From NCBI GenBank assembly GCA_020226215.1, contig CM035234.1:70883135-70947134 (forward strand): DNA of 64,000 bases. The letters run 5' to 3'. Made by a program: the position numbers and the translations under genes. Within the stretch, counting starts at the first letter, position 1, and every line of letters begins with the position of its first letter. Below are positions 35,832-47,880 of this stretch, piece after piece. This stretch comes from Sindora glabra. Lineage: Eukaryota > Streptophyta > Magnoliopsida > Fabales > Fabaceae. Under the pieces are notes generated by a model. That model saw only the letters and a list, made by a program, of their open reading frames with translations. It was not told where the DNA came from and did no database searches.

Positions 35832-37050
35832 CTTGCTTTGAGAGCGTTAGTCAATATGCATGTATTTAAGAATGAGGTCGATGTTTTGTAGTAAAAAACA
35901 AGTCTATCATGCATGCTTCCCTACAAATTATCATGGATGAGCAAACTCATGCTGCAGCCACATTCAAATTCAACCTTCTTGCTTTCCAAAATTAGAGAAA
36001 GCTCTGATTCGGTTTTGATATTTTTGCAACGGTTGTAAATTAGTGAATTACAAGTCGGTATCTCGTCTTCTCATTTGTTCCTCAGTCTCCGTGAGAAAGT
36101 TGACGTGAGAGGGAATATAACTATATTAAATTCTTGAAATTCCAAATCAACTCAGTAAGCCAAAATTAAGCCGCATGTCCGTCTCTTGCGAGGCCTTGCA
36201 GATTAAGATAAAAGATATGCAGAAATTCTTGACCATCATGTGAACGTCCCTATCACGTGAAGAATTCATCAAAACGTTCTCTCCTGCACATTTGTTTAAT
36301 TGTTGGACTATTGCATGGTATCTGTTGGAGTTGTGACTTCCACTCGCTTGTGACTCCGTTCATCTTGTGTCCGTGATTTTGTGGCTAAGGACAATTCTCA
36401 AATATTGCGCCTTAAACTTTGGCATCTCTCCTTCAAACGTGATATAATTTCTACCTTCTCACGTTGATTATGCTAATTTTTTCAACCTCTTTAGACATTC
36501 ATTAGCAAATAGTAACAGTGATTATATACCTGCACAATGTACATATACCCCTTATTTGGCATAATAAAAAATAGGATTTCATTTTATTTTTAAATAAATT
36601 TCTTTTTAATATGGTATTTAATTTTAAGTAAAAAGAGATTTCATTTTATTTCAATTCATTTTAATTGTATTTATACCATTATAAAATCCATTCAATTTTA
36701 TAAGGATTTGTAGAATTCATTTCATTTGAATTAAAAAATATATTATATAAATAATTTATTCTTTCTCTAACATTATATTTATCATAATATTATCAAAATT
36801 TATTTTTTAATCAATTTTTATGTATTTTTTGATATATTGTAAATAGAATAATTTATTTACAAATGAATTGAAATTATTATTTTTAACAAAATTTTCAAAT
36901 AATAAAATTCATTCGTAAATCAATTGAAATTATTTTTATTAAAATAAAATAAAATCAAGAAAAAATACATGTCAAGCGCACCCATAATGTTCCATTTGTC
37001 CTTTTCTCCTTTGAAAAAACTCTATCGCTTCGGCGAAGTCGATCCCGTGA
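35832..37050. other. Upstream region of the endoglucanase gene
   Basis: No gene was found. The 36000-36480 part is of moderate GC content and has no readable frame. 36540-36960 is extremely AT-rich with repeated 'aaattcatt/aattgaaatt' words and could be a decayed MITE, but inverted ends were not established. Confidence 0.4.
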
Positions 37051-37100
37051 CCAATCAGTTATCTTGAAGGTCCCAGCGTTATTGCACAGCGCCTATAAAT
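37051..37100 (+). promoter_or_regulatory. Core promoter of the GH9 gene: CCAAT box and TATA box
   Basis: CCAATCAG at 37051-37058 and TATAAAT at 37094-37100, with the start codon 51 bases beyond the TATA box. A start of transcription about 25-32 bases after TATA would give a leader of only about 25 bases. Confidence 0.6.
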
Positions 37101-37150
37101 CATGAATGCAACGCCTTCCCCCCACACTTGTCAACCATAATTCTGCCATC

Positions 37151-39225
37151 ATGGCTTCCTCCGCCGCTACATTTTCACTTTTGTTCTCGATTCTTTGTTC
37201 CTTGGATTTAGCTAGTTACACTTTCGCTTTCACTTCACAACACTACTACGATGCTCTGGAGAAATCCATCCTCTTCTTCGAGGGACAGCGCTCTGGGGTA
37301 TTGCCCTCCAACCAGCGCCTTTCTTGGCGAGGCAATTCTGGTTTGTCAGACGGCTCTTCTTCTCATGTAATGTTTCTGCCCATAACCGAATTTCCTTATT
37401 TGCCATTAGCACACGTAATTCTTCTCATTTGGTTATGCTGATTTCAGGTGAACCTAGTAGGCGGATATTATGATGCAGGAGACAACGTCAAGTTTGGACT
37501 ACCAATGGCCTTTACAACTACGTTGTTAGCATGGAGTGTAATTGAATTTGGAAGCTCAATGCAGAGTCAGATTGAAAATGCTAGAGCGGCTATTCGTTGG
37601 AGCACTGACTATCTTCTAAAGGCAAGCACCGCCACGGACGACGCATTATATGTCCAAGTAAGCAAAAATAGTAATACCTCACGTTATTGGAAAAAAATTA
37701 TATTGCACAATATTTAGTTCTCCAGTCGCTTTTTTCTTTTTCTTTTTTTTTCTTTTTTTTTTTTTTTGGGGGGGGGGGGGGGGATGATTATGCAGGTTGG
37801 AGAGCCAAATATGGATCACCGTTGCTGGGAAAGGCCAGAAGACATGGACACTCCTCGCAATGCGTACATGGTATCCTCTCAAAAGCCGGGATCTGATGTA
37901 GCGGCAGAGACGGCAGCAGCATTGGCCGCCTCTTCGTTAGTGTTCAAAGATTCGGATCCTACCTATTCCTCCAAATTGCTTCAAACAGCCATTAAAGTAA
38001 AATCACATTTCTATCTGTATTCAGTTTTTAACCACTATACATGCTTTATGTTATGTTCTAACTTCTAATTATACCTTGTAACTTCGCAGGTATTCAACTT
38101 TGCAGACCGTTACAGGGGGTCTTACAGTGACTCTCTCCATTCAGTGGTCTGTCCATTCTACTGCTCTTATTCTGGATACCATGTAAGATATCATACCTTA
38201 TAAGCAACTGCTCTCCATATTGAATTATGCAAAAATATATGAGACACCTTGTGACTGTGATTATTTAGGATGAGCTTCTTTGGGGTGCATCCTGGATTTA
38301 TAGAGCATCAGGTATCAGATCCTTCATGACTTATATACAGTCCAACGGCCATATGTTAGGTGCAGATGATGATGACTATTCATTCAGTTGGGATGACAAG
38401 CGACCAGGGACAAAAGTCCTCCTCTCCAAGGTTCATTCCCTCCTTCTCTGGCTCTATGTTAACAAATATAATATTTTACCAGCTAATTAAAGGCGACATC
38501 TCTTCTTTTATGGGTGTTATCTCAGGATTTTTTGGAGAAAAACACTGATGGAGAGTCTTTTCAACTGTATAAAGCACATGCAGACAATTACATATGCTCA
38601 CTAATGCCAGGGACACCTGGTTTCCAGGCTCAGTACACCCCAGGTCAGCAATGTATATGTGCTGTTCATGCCTATTTCTTACTGCGAAAATGGCATAGAA
38701 AATTCGTTACTCGGAGAGTATTTTGCAGGGGGTCTTATGTACAAAGGAAGTGAGAGTAATTTGCAGTATGTTACATCCACAGCCTTCCTGCTCTTAACAT
38801 ACGCCAAGTATCTGACCTCAAATGGAGGAGCTGTCTCCTGTGGGACTTCAACAGTCACAGCACAGAATCTCATCACACTAGCTGAAAAGCAAGTTGATTA
38901 CATATTGGGGAACAATCCAGCAAATATGTCTTATATGGTGGGTTTTGGGGAAAACTATCCAAGGCATATTCACCATAGGGGTTCTTCCCTGCCATCTATT
39001 TATGCCCACCCTCAACATATCCCCTGTAACGATGGATTTCAATACCTCAATTCTAATTCACCCAATCCAAACGTCCTTGTTGGAGCCATTGTAGGTGGTC
39101 CTGATAGTAGAGACAAGTTCTCTGATGATCGAAATAACTACCAACAGGCAGAGCCAGCAACATACATCAATGCACCCTTCGTGGGTGCTGTTGCCTTTTT
39201 CGCGGGAAAAACTACCACTGGTTGA
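37151..39225 (+). CDS. Secreted endo-beta-1,4-glucanase, glycoside hydrolase family 9 (class B type)
   Basis: Seven exons join in frame to 498 residues: 37151-37366, 37448-37657, 37796-37996, 38090-38182, 38269-38430, 38526-38643, 38729-39225, all with GT-AG introns. Residues 1-26 form a signal peptide (hydrophobic core SLLFSILCSLDL); the mature protein is a single GH9 (alpha/alpha)6 domain and ends just after it, without a carbohydrate-binding domain or membrane anchor, hence class B. Catalytic features are present: YYDAGD at 79-84, PRHIHHRGSS at 411-420, and SDDRNNYQQAEPATYINA at 465-482, with Asp466 and the acid Glu475. Such enzymes hydrolyse beta-1,4-glucan in the wall during expansion, abscission or ripening. 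An in-frame ATG at 37106 lies only 6 bases after the TATA box, so 37151 is preferred. No lesion is seen. Intron 2 contains a long homopolymer. The exact paralogue cannot be named. Confidence 0.93.
37730..37783 (+). repeat. Pyrimidine tract plus 16-base G run in intron 2 of the GH9 gene
   Basis: T/C-only from 37730 to 37767, then G at every position 37768-37783, ending 12 bases before the exon 3 acceptor (tatgcag). The G run lies where the polypyrimidine tract and acceptor meet. It could be real slippage or a sequencing artefact. Confidence 0.9.
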
Positions 39226-41289
39226 CAATAATTCCATTGTCACCTTGGCCATTATCCTGGCTAATGCATGTGTGACTATGTGATCACTACTTTCGCTAGT
39301 TCCATGAAATCAAGAACATGCATCTAGAATAATCATCTCTGCTTTAAGTAGCTTTTGTCACAATGTATTAAACAGTCCCGAGAAAAGAACTACTTTGCTT
39401 TTCACATCAAAAGACTTTTGTCAGTTGCAATCACAAGATGAAATGCCTCAAAGTCATGAACAAAGTAAAATGAAATTATACTCGAAACCTACAAAGACCA
39501 CCGGTCCCAAACAAAAAGAGATTACTTTTGAATTTAATTTTTTTATTATCCGATACATTTTCTATTATTTTTTATTAAATGAAGCATATATTTTCCAATT
39601 TTTTATACAATTTCACGCAAGAGGTATGATTATATCCATATAATTTTTTTATTATTAAGAACATATTTTAATATTATTTATTTAACTTATATTTAAAAAC
39701 AAATTATTATAATTTAAAATCTTCTTATTTATCAACGGTAGAAATGTAAAAAATATATAACTATAGGTAAGATTATCTTTTCTTATGTTAAATGTGAATA
39801 AGCTGTTTGAAAAAGCTAGAATTTCTAACTTTTTCAAAATTGTTGATTGAAAGTTAATAAACTAACTAAAATAATTATTCACCAAATACTCAACTCACTT
39901 GATTAACTTGATTAAATAGTTAAAGGCATTAAAATCAACTAAAAATTGATAAAAAAATTATTTACCTAACACTATTTAATTTTAGTAAATACAATTTTCA
40001 TTAGTACTATTGATAAACATAATTGTTTGGCTTCGTTCATTATTAAACTCCTTTCTCTAAAGCTAGCTCAGCTCCCATAAAATGCATAGAATTACTTTTG
40101 AAACTATGTGAGATTAATATATATAACGTACTTTTATATTTTACAAAAAAATATCATTAAAAAAATATAAGTTAATATTATATGTATAGTCAAAATATGA
40201 AAATTTGAAATAAAAATATACACTTATGCAAATACCATTTACAAATTATCAACGTTTATTTTATTTCAATGTTTCATCTTCTACTTTTATTTTCATATCA
40301 TTTTACTAAAACAAAAATAAAAATAAAACTAAGTCCCACTATAAATGTCACATTCCTTATTAGATAATTAGGTATTTCCATCTTTTTAAACCTCCTATAA
40401 TGATGGTTTTGTTGCATTTCTAATTTTTTTTTGAATAAAAATATTAATAACTGTATTGCCTTACTAGGTGAGTAAGCTTTCCCCTTATACAGAGTAGGAA
40501 GGTCTGATATGATAATGCAACCAATTGTATCTTGCCATGCAATGCTTGCTCTTATCAAATATTAAAGTTAAAGAAGTATAGCTTTATAATGAAATTAAAT
40601 CCTCAATATTATTTCCATTGTATGACTTAAAAAAACTATGACAAAACTTAAATGTTTCTAAATTTTTTATTATTATCTAGTAGTACTATAATACTAAAGT
40701 ATTAACACAACTATTGTTGAAATTATATTTTTATCATTAAAAATTTCATGTCAAATGGATGACTCAAATGACACAATCTCGCTTTAAATTTTAAGAAATG
40801 TTGTTTTGGATACAAAACTAAATTCATTTGAAGTTGACATATCAACAGTTTTTTTTTTCACAAATGGAAGTATTGTAGTGAATATTATAATTATGCACAT
40901 TAAATATAAATTCTAATAAATTCTACTTATGTATCGTTATTTTTAGTTTTAATATTTAACAATAAAAATGTTGCTTGCATTTTATGTTTTACCAAGCTTC
41001 ACTGTATTACAAAAAAATTATCAACAATAAGGCACTAAATTCAATTAATTTCACCATCAAATTATTACACAAAATGTAATTAAAATGAAATAAATCATAG
41101 TAAAATCATATTAGGAGAGATTTTGATTTAATAGTAAAATCATAGTTTTAGTATTATAAATAACTAATTATACTATTAATCAACGTAAACAACTTTCACA
41201 AAAACTACAAAAGTTTTAACAACTAATGTTAAAAAAAATTAAAAACCTCATTATATTTTCAAAAAGTAAGAAAGTCACAAAGAAAAAGA
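39226..41289. other. 3' flank of the GH9 gene and AT-rich non-coding DNA
   Basis: The first 150-300 bases are presumably 3' untranslated sequence; no single poly(A) signal stands out. From 39520 on the sequence is AT-rich without recognisable content. Confidence 0.4.
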
Positions 41290-42060
41290 TCTTTGCCTAC
41301 AATGGTTAATTCATGAGCTAGTCAACTGCTATACCTTTTCTCACCTTATTGAGGAAATTCAAGCTAAACATGTCAGATGGAAGATGAATAGCTTATTTAT
41401 GGCTAGGAAAGTAGTTCTTGCACAGTCTATTATTGGGGTTATTTCTACTTATTCTATGCAAGCTTTAGTGATTCATGTTGTGACTTTTTTAGAAATAGAT
41501 AAAATTCAATGGTCTTTTATATGAGAATAATAATTCTAATGAAAGGAGGCTTCATACTCTTTCATGGGAGGTTGTATGTAAATTAAAAGATATGATAGAA
41601 TTAGGTTTTTCATCATCTGAAGGTCATAAATGAAACTTGTCTAATAAAGTTGGCTTGGAACCTTAAGTGTAACACTTTTTTTAGTAATGTTCAAAAGGAT
41701 AAATATCTAAGGAATAGTGATTAGTTTGGCAATGTTGAGATGATGTATTCTAATCTTACTTATGGAAGAATTTAAGTAAGTTATGGCTAAAGTTATTAAG
41801 GGCTCATTTAAGCCACTTAATGATAGGAAATCTACATCATTTTGGAATAAGTGCTAGGCTACTTAAATAAAATGACATATTAAGAAGATGAAAGAGAAAA
41901 ATAATATTGATCAATAGTCCTTAATATCTTTTTGAGATGTTTTCCACTAACTTGGTGGTTATTGCTTGAATTCACCATGCTATGCTTGGCTCTGTTATCA
42001 CTAGAAAGTGGTATAATATGTAAGAAAACCTAAAAGTACATGGGAAAACTTCATTTAAAT
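41290..42060 (+). pseudogene. LINE reverse transcriptase remnant (C-terminal part)
   Basis: Around 41330-41480 the + strand encodes FSHLIEEIQAKHVRWKMNSL then FMARKVVLAQSIIGVISTY and SMQALVIH. This is the segment after the polymerase domain in plant L1-type LINE ORF2 proteins ('l..W....LS.aGR..Li.sVl..ip.Y.m'). Further on, LWKNLSKLWLK and RKSTSFWNK recall the 'G.stsFW.D.W' segment. Stops are frequent. No ends, poly(A) tail or target duplication were identified. Confidence 0.65.
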
Positions 42061-44495
42061 TAGAAATTAGTTGAGTGAAAATAAATATTTGGATAATGTG
42101 AATGAATATTATTGTTTGCAATTGAGTGATGAAAAAGTGACAATGTGGAAAAAGGAAGATATGATTTATGTTTCCTTAGGTCAAAGGAAAGAATATAGAT
42201 ATCAATATACATATACATATATATATGATAAATGCAGTGGATAGAAAAGAATGAGCCCACTTTGGGGGCTAGAAGAAAGGATCCAAGTATTTTCCATTTA
42301 ATATTTATTGATAACTTATTACTTTTTAAGAAAGTTACCATTTATCAAATTCAAACATCATATCTTGTTTAGATTGTTTTTCTCATAAGCCAAGCTAGAG
42401 TATGAGTAAAACAAAAACTAATATTTTTTTCTCCAGAAATATCAGGCTAGAGCTTAAAAAATATTTTAAATTATTGTGGTTTCACAATTGCTTCTAATTT
42501 AGGATCATAACTAGAAATTTCTTTGATTTATAAAAGAGTAACTCATCATAAATATTCACATCTAGTGAAAAATGGTTAAGACAAACCAACTAGTCAAAAG
42601 ATAAAATGTTTATCTACAATAGGAAGATCAGTTCTATCATGACTTGGATTAGATCATGATTGGTTAGGATCTTGCTATTTGGTTTTCACCTATCTTGACA
42701 TTAACTATGCTAATTTTTCACTATTTCATTATTAAATTTTTACAAAAAATTGAACAAAATTTTTTCTCATTTTTGGGCATTCCATAAGGGTCACACATTC
42801 TATATTTTACCTATTTTCCACAAAACTTAATACTAGCATAAAATTACAATATATAAATAATTCAACACCTCAAATATATTATATCATATTTTTATTTCCT
42901 AATTCTTGAATCTAGCCTTAACAAAATTTCAACTACCAAGCTCTACCTTGGATTGCCTTGGACTCCTTCTCAAACTTCATAACTTGATATGCTCAAGTTG
43001 AAATCTTGAAAAGGTTAGAAAGAAAAGAATGAGTTTTATAAATTTGGTGAATATATAATTATCTCATATCAATGATTAAGACTATCAAAATAATTTAAAA
43101 TAAAATAAAACTTTAGTAAAGAGTATTGTACGAGATTTATACCTAAATGCTTATTTATTTACCATCTAGATATCAACTAAGTTTCTATTCACAATCACAA
43201 TCAAGTTAGTAACTCACATTCACTATTAATTTCTATGCACTAGCAAATAAAAACATAGTTACATAATATGGAATAATTGTAAATAATTAGATCAAATATC
43301 AAATAATCAGTATCAATTAGCTACTTTGTACATCCTAGTATTCATTAGTCACAATCCCAACCTTATCCTTCCTTATATTTATTAGTCACAATCCCAATCT
43401 TATTCCTTCCAAAATTTCCAACACCTCCAATATATCATCATAGTCATATATTTTGAATTTGGATTTACATTTCAATTTCTTATCACATCATTTCATCAAT
43501 ATCAAACATTCCACACATTCCAAATGCAATATCAATAATATAATCAATTCAAACAATTAACAAATTATAAATAGGCATTCTCATTTTCAATGCACTCTCA
43601 AATCAATACAACATTGCCATAATGTCATTCATTAATGTCCACACCTTACAAGTGTGCATCATGAATCAAACAAATAGACAAACACATTTTTCTTCTTAAA
43701 GAATACCTTTATATTAAAATTAATAATAATAGCTATGATGCTTACACTACATCATTTCCAAAGATATAAACATAGACATTAAAAAAGTACATATTGTACA
43801 CCTAAGGCATCATCAAACACAACATCATTCAATTTAACTAAAGATTCTTACTAACGAAGAAACTCAACATTATCCATTAAATTCTACAATTATCCATGTA
43901 TATATATTCTTTATATAAAATAAACAAGAATTGTGATTTTTAAGAAAAATAAGTTTTAGGATAGTTATATACTTACCTAGAAATGTTCACACTTTTGAAA
44001 AACTCCAAGAAATCCAAATATCATCTTTCCTCTTTTTCCTATTTACCATTTTTGCAATGAAAATTCACAAATCTTATGTATTTCCTATCTAAAATCACCA
44101 TCTACATTCTCCTCATATCACTTTTTAATTCCTTCCATTTATGTTTAACATTTTTAATTCTTGTTCAAGATTATCAAAAGTCACAATTTGGGAATTTCTT
44201 GAATCCAACTCCAAGAACCAAAAATATTAAATTTTGATAATCTAGATATACTATAATTTCACTAATCTAATGCTCCAAAAAGCATAAAATCCTTATTTTA
44301 TTAGCTTTATATTAAGTAATCAACATAAGATGTTAAAATAAGGTTTTCCTGGATTTGAATTAAATAATCAAAATATTAGAAATTTATGCTCTAAAGATGC
44401 TCTAATAACCTTTTTCTAGCAATCCTTACACTTGTGTTCTAATATTTTTAAAGCCAGCATCAAGATATCAAAATGTGCATAAAAGGGTTTTTAAC
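42061..44495. other. AT-rich non-coding, probably old LTR sequence
   Basis: No frame is supported. The style of 42860-44470 (long T/C-rich, 'caattcc', 'cacattcc') is that of antisense plant LTRs and similar to 50310-51480, but no boundary-defining repeats were found. Confidence 0.35.
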
Positions 44496-46430
44496 AAGTT
44501 TGAGTAAGGATCAAAAGTTAATCTCCATTATCCAAGATGGTTACATATATATTGTTCTTGGATCCACGATCCTTGTTACTGACATTGGAGACTAACTGAG
44601 TAATCTTCAAGGAAGGGTGTCCCATGTGTTTGTGCCAAAAATCAAGTTAAGATACTCCATTCACCTTGAAAGCTTTCTTACTTTGAATCCCTTTAATAAT
44701 ATAAAGCCTATCCCTTCGTTCACTTACACTAATCAGCATCTTTGAAGTGCAAACCTACAAAACACATAAAGAGTTAATAAATTAGACAATTCAATTTGCC
44801 TCACCAATCAATTACGATATAGATATTAGATTGCAATTCAATTTAGGCATATAAAGAACATTTTCAAATGTTAATCCTCCATAAAAAAATACAATTCCTT
44901 CTTTGGCAGCTATTGCTTGGTGTCCATTTAGTAACCCTACAGGGTATCCTTGTATGTCTCTTAATCTTTACAAGTGTTGTAAATTTCCAATCATGTGGTT
45001 GAATATGCCTATATCAATAATCCATATAGTCTTTTTACCTGTCATTCTATCATTCACATTTCCTTTGTGATTATTCAGCATCTCAACTAGTGTTTGCCAC
45101 TGTTTATTGCTCAAACCTATCAGACCACCTTTTTCTACATCTGTTATTAGTGCAACAATGCCTCTATTGGAGGTTTGTGCATCATTAACACATAGACTTC
45201 TAGTTTTTCCTTGTCCTGTATTAATTCTACTTTGTTGTTGTCCATTTCCTTGTCTACTAGTTTTTCCCACATTTGGTGGGCAATCTCCCCACCATTCTAG
45301 GTATCCAATCAGTTGAAAGCAATTTGTGGCCTCGTGTGTTGTTCGATTACAATTTGAATACACTACAATTTTATCCTTTGCATTATCACATCCCTTTGTC
45401 CTTACAGCAGTTCGTACAACCAAACTCATAGCCTCCTTACGTTCTTCCTTGGCTCGAGCAATTGTCTTCATTCTTTCTTCTTATATCAATGTAGAGTACA
45501 CCCTATTCAATGAAGGTAATAGGTCTATGACAAGAAGATTGAAAGACACCATTCTATATAATGATTCATCCAAGCCCATAAAAAATTAGTGGACTTTTTC
45601 TTCCTCTTTGCACTCCTCCAATTAAGATGCAATGTCACATTTGCACCCTTTATAAGTGCAAATCAGTATTTGTTAATAATTGGCTAATTCATTGCACAAA
45701 GTTTTCAGCTTACCATATTATGCAGCCATGGTCATTCCTCTTTGTTTACATTCTACCAGATCCAATTTGAATTACTGAATTCTTGGACTATTCATGATAG
45801 AAAAACATTCTTTAATATCTTCCTGTAAGTCTTTGGCATTCTCCATATAAGTGATTATAGAATGCAAACTTAGTTCAATAATGTTCCAAATCCATGACAC
45901 CAATATAGACTACATAATCCACCTCCTCCATTTCAAAGGATCCCTCTTTTAATTGTTGAATGGTTCTATCTATAAAGCCCCACTTTCTCCATGCATATAG
46001 AGATGTTTACATGGCTTTAGCCAATTTTTTTATAATTCTCACCCTACAATTGTACTTAGGTGTTCACATTTCTTGGATTGTCATTTGAGTTTAGATTATA
46101 TGGTAAAGAAATCTTCTTCACTGTCTCGTGTATGGCTCTTGCCATAGTGAAGAATGTTAGCACATAAGGTATCAATAAAGCTTAGATAACTCTAATACCA
46201 TAACAAGTTTGAGTAAGGATCAAAAGTCAATCTCCATGAATCCAAGATGGTTACATATATATACAATACTTAGAATGGCCTTGAGAGCCAAAATACTTAA
46301 AATATCTTCTATAATCTCTCCTAAATTAATTCGATCAAAGATACAATAAATTATCCTAATTATGAAAGATTACTTCCATATATACAAGGATATTATTAGA
46401 CATTGTTATGATTACTTCCATATTAGCTTT
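44496..46430 (-). mobile_element. Internally deleted Ty1/copia element: LTR, gag, protease, pre-integrase
   Basis: At 46203-46425 lies an LTR whose inner end is followed, on the - strand, by TGGTATTAGAGTT, a primer site one or two bases from the initiator-Met type. The last 60 bases of the same LTR recur at 44496-44556 (aagtttgagtaaggatcaaa, ccaagatggttacatatat) directly behind the pre-integrase region. Thus integrase core, reverse transcriptase, RNase H and most of the 3' LTR are deleted. Both outer edges touch a run of five T, a possible but weak target duplication. Confidence 0.7.
44590..46150 (-). pseudogene. Copia gag-protease-pre-integrase remnant
   Basis: Gag is recognisable from about 46150 with 'QFFMGLDESLYRM' preceded by the 'L..eE.v..FLmGL' context, then NLLVIDLLPSLNRVYSTLI and EERMKTIARAKEERKEAMS. 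The longest open part (45471-44968) includes the CCHC-type knuckle CNRTTHEATNCFQLIGYLEW and WIIDIGIFNHMIGNL, the protease start, in which the copia consensus 'DtGAtnHm' has lost Gly-Ala. Below it WHKHMGHPSLKITQLV marks the pre-integrase HHCC region. Stops interrupt the N-terminal gag. Confidence 0.75.
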
Positions 46431-47339
46431 TTCTAAAAATATTAAAATACAATGCTTTAGAAAAACTCACCTTAGTCAAAGAAGGTCACTGATAATTTTG
46501 CTAGCAACAAAAAAAAGTTGAATGCTAGCAACTAGAAGAACTCGAGCTCCTTGTTCATGTAACCATAGGACTACTATTAGTTGTCTTCATGACAGATCAC
46601 AGTCATTAGTGATAGAAGAAGAAGAAGAAGAAGAAGAAGAAGAAGAAGAAGAAGAAATGGCACTTTTATGGCTGAAAGGTTAAAGAATAGCAGCCAAGCA
46701 CGCCAAAAAAGGAAAGAAGAGGGAGAGCAATAGTGTTGGAAAGGAGAAAAAGAAGTATCTAAGAAAAGGAAAGAGATGAGTGAAGAAAAAGAAGGAAAAA
46801 TATGAAATAAATAAAAATATATATTTTCTAAGAGAAGAAATTCTATTATGTTTTTATGAAACCCCTTCTCTCTTACATTTTATAATAACTTAGTAAGTAT
46901 GGAAATTTTAAAGATATATATCCAAAAGAGTTCTATAAATTTTAGAAATTTTTTTTGTTAAACCATACATATATTTCTCATAAATCCTTCTACTCATCAT
47001 TATTAATTATTCTTAATTGTGCTAATGAATTATCCTAATAATCATTTAAATAAATAGTGAAATAGAATATTGGCTAAATAAATATAGTTTAATTATTCTT
47101 ATCAGTTAAATAAATGATATTTTAATAAAAAATAAATTTATAAATAAAATTATAAATGTTATCCTAAAGTATTACAAACTATAACTAAATTTTTTGTTAG
47201 TGCCATTTCAATTTGTATTATGCAATCTATAATTGTTCCAATTATTATATTAAAATAGGATTGATAATCATTAGAGAGTTTTTGTTTTAAGACATAACTC
47301 AAGCGAAAACAAAATGTGTACAATTTCCTAAGAAGTTTT
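46431..47339. other. Non-coding with a (GAA)n microsatellite
   Basis: Perfect (GAA)n at about 46614-46656 lies inside a purine-rich stretch to 46800. The remainder is AT-rich. The purine-rich part may belong to the same old LTR as the sequence before 44495, split by the copia insertion. Confidence 0.5.
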
Positions 47340-47880
47340 GTGTTTACTCAAGAATTTGGGTGGACTAGGATTTTGAAATATTCACAAAATAAATTATGCT
47401 TATTTGATGAAGATTATATGGAAACTTATTAATGATGAAAAATCCCTTGGATCTTCTATTCTAAAGGGCAAATGCAAGATGATTAGTGACTGGTCTATTA
47501 AGGATGAAGCAAATAGTTTAGATTCATATTTATAGAAACATTTAATTATGGCAAACCATGCTAGATGGACTTGCATTCATCTTTAAATATTGGAAATCAA
47601 ATTCACTTTTGGGGTTATGGTTGGATGGGTGATCTACGATCATGTTACTATGCAATCCAGCCAATCACAGACGAAATGATGCAACTCAGTATTCATGACT
47701 TTGCTACTATAGATAGGACATGGAATTTTGACATCACAAAACAATGGTTGTCAAGAGATCTAGTGCTTTGGATTGTTATGATTTTCCTTCCATTAAAGCA
47801 GCTAGGAAGTGACACATGGTGCTGGAGAAATAGTAAGTGATAATTTTAATGTTAAATCAGCTCATGTGTTCTTAACAATT
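47340..47880 (+). pseudogene. LINE zf-RVT region remnant
   Basis: The frame 47565-47840 and its neighbourhood read GNQIHFWGYGWMGDLRSCY, VHDFATIDRTWNFDITKQWL and, after a stop, FNVKSAHVF. This is the zinc-binding reverse-transcriptase region of plant LINEs ('G..i.FW.D.W.g...L', 'v.dli...g.Wn...l', 'fsvksaY'). Upstream, 47340-47480, LGSSILKGKCKMISDWSIKD fits the preceding linker. It is a different fragment from that at 41290-42060, but the order is compatible with one LINE split by later insertions. Confidence 0.6.

Noticed and set aside
37106..37150. In-frame upstream ATG adding 15 residues to the GH9 protein
   Set aside because: It lies 6 bases after the TATA box, so upstream of the probable transcription start, and would put charged and polar residues before the signal peptide.
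38514..38753. Frame reading through the GH9 exon 6/7 boundary (…YTPGQQCICAV…)
   Set aside because: Splicing at 38643/38729 restores the conserved YTPGGL(L/M)YKG block; the read-through is intron sequence.
47565..47840. 91-codon frame as a possible stand-alone gene
   Set aside because: It matches the zf-RVT segment of LINE ORF2 and is a transposon remnant.
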